DNA of 64,000 nt from Coptis chinensis (taxonomy: Eukaryota; Streptophyta; Magnoliopsida; Ranunculales; Ranunculaceae), in contig CM027380.1 of NCBI GenBank assembly GCA_015680905.1, positions 105,739,001 to 105,803,000 on the forward strand, read 5' to 3'. A model generated the notes under the pieces. That model made no database searches and was not told the origin of the DNA. It saw nothing but the letters and a program-made list of their open reading frames with translations. Both the position numbers and the translations under genes were made by a program. This document shows positions 59,600 through 64,000 of this stretch, piece after piece (the stretch's first letter is position 1; each line of letters begins with the position of its first letter).

Positions 59600-60050
59600 G
59601 GTATAAGAGGGGTTTGTGACTACAGTCATTAGTTTTGTTGAAAAAAAGGTATGCAATGCAAAGGTGAAAAACTGGTGATTATTTTTTCCAGTAGAAATCA
59701 AGGTGAAACCTTCCATCGAGATAGTGGCTGACTTGTTAATTTCGGACGGGATGTTGGATTCCGTCTTGTGTGTTTTTTTCGGACGGAATGTTTCATTCCG
59801 TCTCGCAGCGTCGACACCGATTTTTTCGGGTTTTTTTAACCCGGACAAAATACGGATGAGGATATTACATTCCGTCTCGATCAAAAAGCCTCCAGACGGA
59901 ATCTAACATCCCGTCCGAGATTTTTTTTCACTTTTGGATTGTACAACTTCACTTTGTTTTTCACCGTTTTGGTGAAATGAAGAGAATAAGTGACTACATG
60001 GAGGTGAATAAAGGGGGAATTATTTTGACTTGCATTGCAAATGCTCTTAT
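59600..60050. mobile_element. MITE-like insertion in segment B with a strong foldback
   Basis: Where A has about 80 bp (44537-44616), B has about 450 bp. Inside, 59742-59766 and 59894-59918 are a 25-bp inverted repeat with 24 matches (TCGGACGGGATGTT start). A further perfect small hairpin GACGGAATG-TTT-CATTCCGTC lies between them. The right edge GAGCATTTGCAATGC (complement of about 60035-60049) resembles plant MITE ends. Exact ends are unclear. Confidence 0.5.
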
Positions 60051-60644
60051 GCTTGGGTTCAAGTTCAACGTCGACTTTCATGTGATCTAGTTAATTGATG
60101 TCTCTTTAGTTTCTATTAATGCGATCTCTCATCTGTAGCGGTTCTAGATTTCTAGTTAATTGAAAAGGAGAGTTGAATCCAATCTAAAAATACGGTCGGT
60201 GGTAGCACAAAAATATCTCTCTCCAATTATACGGTCGGTGGTAGCACAAAAATAGTCCATTAGTAGGAATACATTCTTGCATAATTCAAGGAGATACATT
60301 GTACAAAACTTAAATTGTGATCATTTAAATGGATTTTCTTTATTTTACACATGCTTTATCTTTTGGAATAACTCGTTAGACACTAAACTTTAAAAAAATG
60401 GTATGTTAGAAGTTGCTCTTAGGGTCAAGTGGGTGATTCTGATGATGGACCAGCAGGTTTATATGTTTTTGAAACTTTAATTAATTGGTTATATTTGATG
60501 CATCAAGTAAATGAATCGAGCTACTCAGAGCTCGACCTTTTTGTGCCACTCAAGTAGTTGTCTTGCAGCATGGCCAGAGTTGAACAAATTTTAGTACCGC
60601 TTTAAAAGAATGTCAAGCCTAAACATACTGATCATATATGGTTT

Positions 60645-62480
60645 TGTTGGGAATTAGGTATTACACTAACCTCGACTAATCCCGACTAACGACAATTATC
60701 TTCAAGATTTTGGAATCAATGATAAAACAAGAACACCAATACAACCACTAAAGCAACAATGAAAGAGCAGAGAATAAATAAACACAAGGAACTTACATGG
60801 TTTGGCAATTGCCTACGTCTACAAGCACACCAAAATCCACTATAATTAAAGAGTTGTTTACAATGTCACAAGCCTCACACAAACACCAATCTCTCTCTCA
60901 CACGCACACACTTTTGGTACTCACAAATTTATACTATTGCAATATCACAATCTACTCACAAATTTGGCTATTGCCTTATACTAATTATTGCTCAAATTAA
61001 TGTACTTTCCTCGCACCCGCATTACTATATGAGTTCTCTTAGTTGTGTCTTCTTAATTCACTAGTCTCATGGGGTATTTATAGACTCCCAATTACCGAAA
61101 GCGTATAAAGAACCAATTTGGTATTGGTTTCCAGAACCAATTTGGTATTGGTTTCCAAAACCAATTTAGACTTCCAAGTCGTGCTAAAGAAGGACATGAA
61201 TTGGTTTCCAAAAACACAATTCAAAGTTATCTTGAACATGTCTTTGGGTGTGCTTGGTTTCCAATTCAATTTGGAAACACCCCGTGATCGGGCTCCACAA
61301 ACATAACAATCTCCCACTTGGAAGTGATAACCAATATAAATTAACTCCATGCATTTCCAATGCATAATGGTGAAACTTCATCCACGATCTTCAAGCTAGA
61401 AGACCAATTTTGAAGCTAGACATAACCCGGCTCCTCGATAATCATTGTCTTTGTCCATTGTGAGTCGACTCACTGCGGTAGCTCAACTGTAAAAGACATA
61501 ACCCGGTAGTACTTTTCTGCGATCAACTTCACCGCAAAGTCGTATCAATATACCCTTGCAAGTACACATCACCTCACATCGGTAGTACCACTTAGATACC
61601 GTAATATTCACTTCACATCCCAGTATTGCTTGCCATGATTGACCATCAACCTACTAACAGCTCCCACTGCATGGGAAATATCTGGATGCGTGCAAACTAT
61701 GTACCATTGCCTAGAGAATTGTGTCAAACTACACAAGCTCTTTCTCAGCTTGCATACTATATTGTCTCTACCCATCTTAATGAAACACTCACGTTGCTGT
61801 ACACACATCTCTTCCTTTTGGTCATCATGGAGGAAGACAATTTTTCACATCTAAGCGCTTTCGATGTGTAAATCTTCTGGCAACGCAACAATACTTCACA
61901 CCGACATCGTGGTATTAGGTTTCACCAATTAGAGAATAATATCTTTGTGTAATCATAGGCGAGGGACTTGATCATCTCATTCTTCATTGCAACCTCCCAC
62001 TCGCTTGCATCATCAACCTCTAATGCTTTATCATAGCACTGGGGCGCACTACCATCAGTACGTGGCAATAGTACTAAGCGGTTCTCTGTTGATCGGAGTA
62101 AGCGGTATTAAATGGCGTCTACCCAAAATTGCTTGGGCATCCCCTGCTAGCATATGCATACACTTAGCTCTTTATGTTAGTGTTATGACCATACATTAAA
62201 TCACCTAGTTCGGTTGAAGCATCCTTAACAAAGTATATTCCATCCGGTGGTACCACAACATTTTAGGCCGGTCGAATAAAGCAATTCCATATTGATGCTT
62301 TTACTCACAATCTTCTTAATTCGACTTTCAACAATGAGATTCATAATGAACTTGATTTTGTACTTGGTTTACTCAATTGGAAACATCTTTATTCTATGGA
62401 AAGCAATACAGGAGTAGCTTCGATGGACAATGTTAGTACCATCCACTCTCAACCACTTTCGTGGCGGACCACGCGTGTCG
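60645..62480 (-). mobile_element. Ty1/copia fragment in segment B, heavily decayed
   Basis: Copy of the fragment at 46757-48551. Its LTR is 60645-61308, with a small internal tandem duplication (AACCAATTTGGTATTGGTTT twice), and RNase H, RT and integrase remnants follow on the minus strand. It was duplicated with the segment, not inserted separately. Confidence 0.8.
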
Positions 62481-62489
62481 GACTAGCTT

Positions 62490-63040
62490 CAAGCCGATCG
62501 TCCATCACGACTAAGGTCAAGTTGTCCAAATGACCTAGGAAACGTAATCGCTGCAAGCTAGTAAACAACATCATTAATGATAGATCATTATTTCGTAACG
62601 GAAGGAGTAAAAACAATCATCAAAACAGCGCAAAAGGGGGATCTATACTTATAAAATGAGGCATATTCTCCATTCTCAGAGGGAGGGGGGCTCACATTCT
62701 CACCATCTCCAACTCAATCACTCAAGATGAACTACGTCTGACTTGATTCTAGTTCATCAGAGAATTGGATCGTGAAATGACTCAAAAACACCGACACGAG
62801 TTGATCAAACATCTTATACAAACCATATTCTCCGAGATTGTAAGGTCATGACTAAAATGTACCTCTACATTGGCGTTGTATGTAGGTTCGTCTTCTTGAG
62901 AAAAAGCATCCAAACCATTTTCTCAAACCCACGAAACTTAGTAAAATCACCATGGAAGGGCGGCTTAAAGCTTTAGGCGATCAAATGAAAACTCTCCAAG
63001 ATTCTTTTTACGGCAAACCGTCATTGAAGTTTCCATTTTG
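62490..63040 (+). mobile_element. LTR and gag-start remnant in segment B
   Basis: Copy of 48560-49115, including the TATA box and the CACCATGGAAGG gag start. It is more altered than the rest of the copy. Confidence 0.45.
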
Positions 63041-63909
63041 CTGGTGTGGATTATCAATGGCGTCAAAGCGTTATAAAGAGATAAGTTTACATTCAACTAT
63101 CTTTCATTTATACTAATATTTAATATTTGGATCGGTTCGGATAATCGTGCATACTTTTATGTTGCAAGATATTCATAATAAGGCCTATGGAATTATCGGG
63201 AAAATCATTTTCTACCATTATTTATATCTATGTCCCTCCACCTTAATATTCTTCATTTGTCACACATATGTCTAATTGACCTGATGTGACATTCAACATT
63301 AATTGAGCATTAAGAAACTATTTCTTATACCAGCTGGGTTTGAGCTCAATTAGTTATGTCACAATTTCTTAATACATAACTCCGTAGAGTGGTGGATTAT
63401 TTATTAGAATTCGTGATTCAAAACTTCTTACATTAATTACCCAAAACGTCAAGTCTAGTATATGAATAGACATTACCTTTTAACGTCTCAAAGTAATAAA
63501 TTTGAGACACAATGGATTTTCACAATTTATCAAGTCTAGGGAATAATTGGTAGGTGAGATTTGCACACTAACCTTAATAATGAATTTATAGTGTGTTCTC
63601 GATTTGATCCCTCGATCTTGGGTCGTGTGGTTGCACCAATATACAAACTTAGAAATTAAATACTTCAAATGATTGAGATATCATCATCCTATCATATAGT
63701 AGTTATGTATATTCTGGAGTTGTATAAAGTAATTTGTCCGACTTCACCCCCGATTGTGAGCATTCTAGCTTAGGTAAATAGATACAATCAAATCTCCCGC
63801 CACATGACTCTTTATATGCTTGATTGTACTAATTCTATTACCAATGGAACTTATGGTTTCATCATATGATATTAATTCACCCATATACATAATAATTATA
63901 TTTGTGTAT

Positions 63910-64000
63910 ACATAATAATTAAGTCTGCTCGTAAAAACGCAATGCAACATGGTCCAATTCAAGAAAAATGTGAACAACCGTGTCTATTCATTATCGCTCT
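63910..64000. other. Unassigned end of the window
   Basis: Similarity to segment A stops at 63909. These 91 bp contain a second CATAATAATTA word and no gene that I can see. Confidence 0.4.

Larger units (their letters stand above)
59020..63909 (+). repeat. Duplicated segment B (copy of 43916-49979)
   Basis: It begins with CCCAATATGTGCCCTCTGAG, VAMP 3' UTR sequence, abutting the interior of C. It lacks VAMP exons, the solo LTR and the hAT-like element, and has its own insertion at about 59600-60050. Its copia fragment, LTR/gag corner and AT-rich end match A. Similarity to A ends at TTTGTGTAT (63909). In about 61250-63750 it differs from A much more than elsewhere. Confidence 0.93.

Noticed and set aside
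59020-60700. A second VAMP gene in segment B
   Set aside because: Only VAMP 3' UTR and flank sequence is duplicated; no exon is present.
1-64000. tRNA, rRNA, CRISPR or bacterial-type operons
   Set aside because: No cloverleaf, rRNA core or regularly spaced short repeats were seen; the 34-bp array at 11845 has no spacers.

Overview
This window is nuclear DNA from a flowering plant, most likely a eudicot. It holds two intact host genes in a landscape of nested transposable elements. The plant origin rests on GT-AG introns, a VAMP72-type R-SNARE, a MUSTANG-type domesticated Mutator transposase, a plant-mobile-domain gene remnant, Athila-like and Tat-like Ty3 elements, and a plant L1-type LINE. 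I saw no rRNA, tRNA, CRISPR or bacterial-style operon. I cannot name the species.

Layout. Positions 1-2602 and 19109-19470 are the two sides of a decayed plant-mobile-domain (PMD/MAIN-like) gene. Its last-but-one exon was split by a 16.5-kb Athila-like LTR retroelement (E1, 2603-19108, target duplication CGAAC). E1 has 1.5-kb LTRs, gag, protease, RT, RNase H and integrase regions. It also has an unusual 6-kb tail with two related accessory reading frames, a coiled-coil frame, and a 32-residue membrane-peptide frame with its own TATA box and poly(A) tract. Next, on the minus strand, lies a related element (E2, 19721-27654, target duplication CCAGG) that kept gag and protease but has no recognisable RT or integrase. 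A 7.3-kb L1-type LINE follows (28110-35430, 17-bp target duplication). It landed just upstream of the first host gene.

Host genes. At 35.6-41.2 kb is a MUSTANG-like gene: a non-coding leader exon, a 3.1-kb leader intron and a single 631-codon coding exon. At 41574-43850 is an intact five-exon VAMP72-family synaptobrevin gene (220 aa). They are on the same strand, about 520 bp apart. Nothing suggests that they work together.

Right half. From 66 bp past the VAMP stop, a segment (A, 43916-49979) recurs as segment B (59020-63909). Between them lies a decayed Tat-lineage Ty3 element (C, about 50048-59019) with an antisense accessory frame and a tandem-repeat array. It lacks a recognisable 3' LTR and joins directly to B. 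Segment A alone carries a solo LTR (target duplication ATGTC) and a hAT-like non-autonomous element (8-bp target duplication), so both inserted after the duplication. Both segments carry the same copia fragment and LTR remnants. In the right part of B, differences from A are strongly biased to CAG/CTG in A against CGG/CCG in B. This is either CpG decay in A or a consensus artefact in B at methylated sites.
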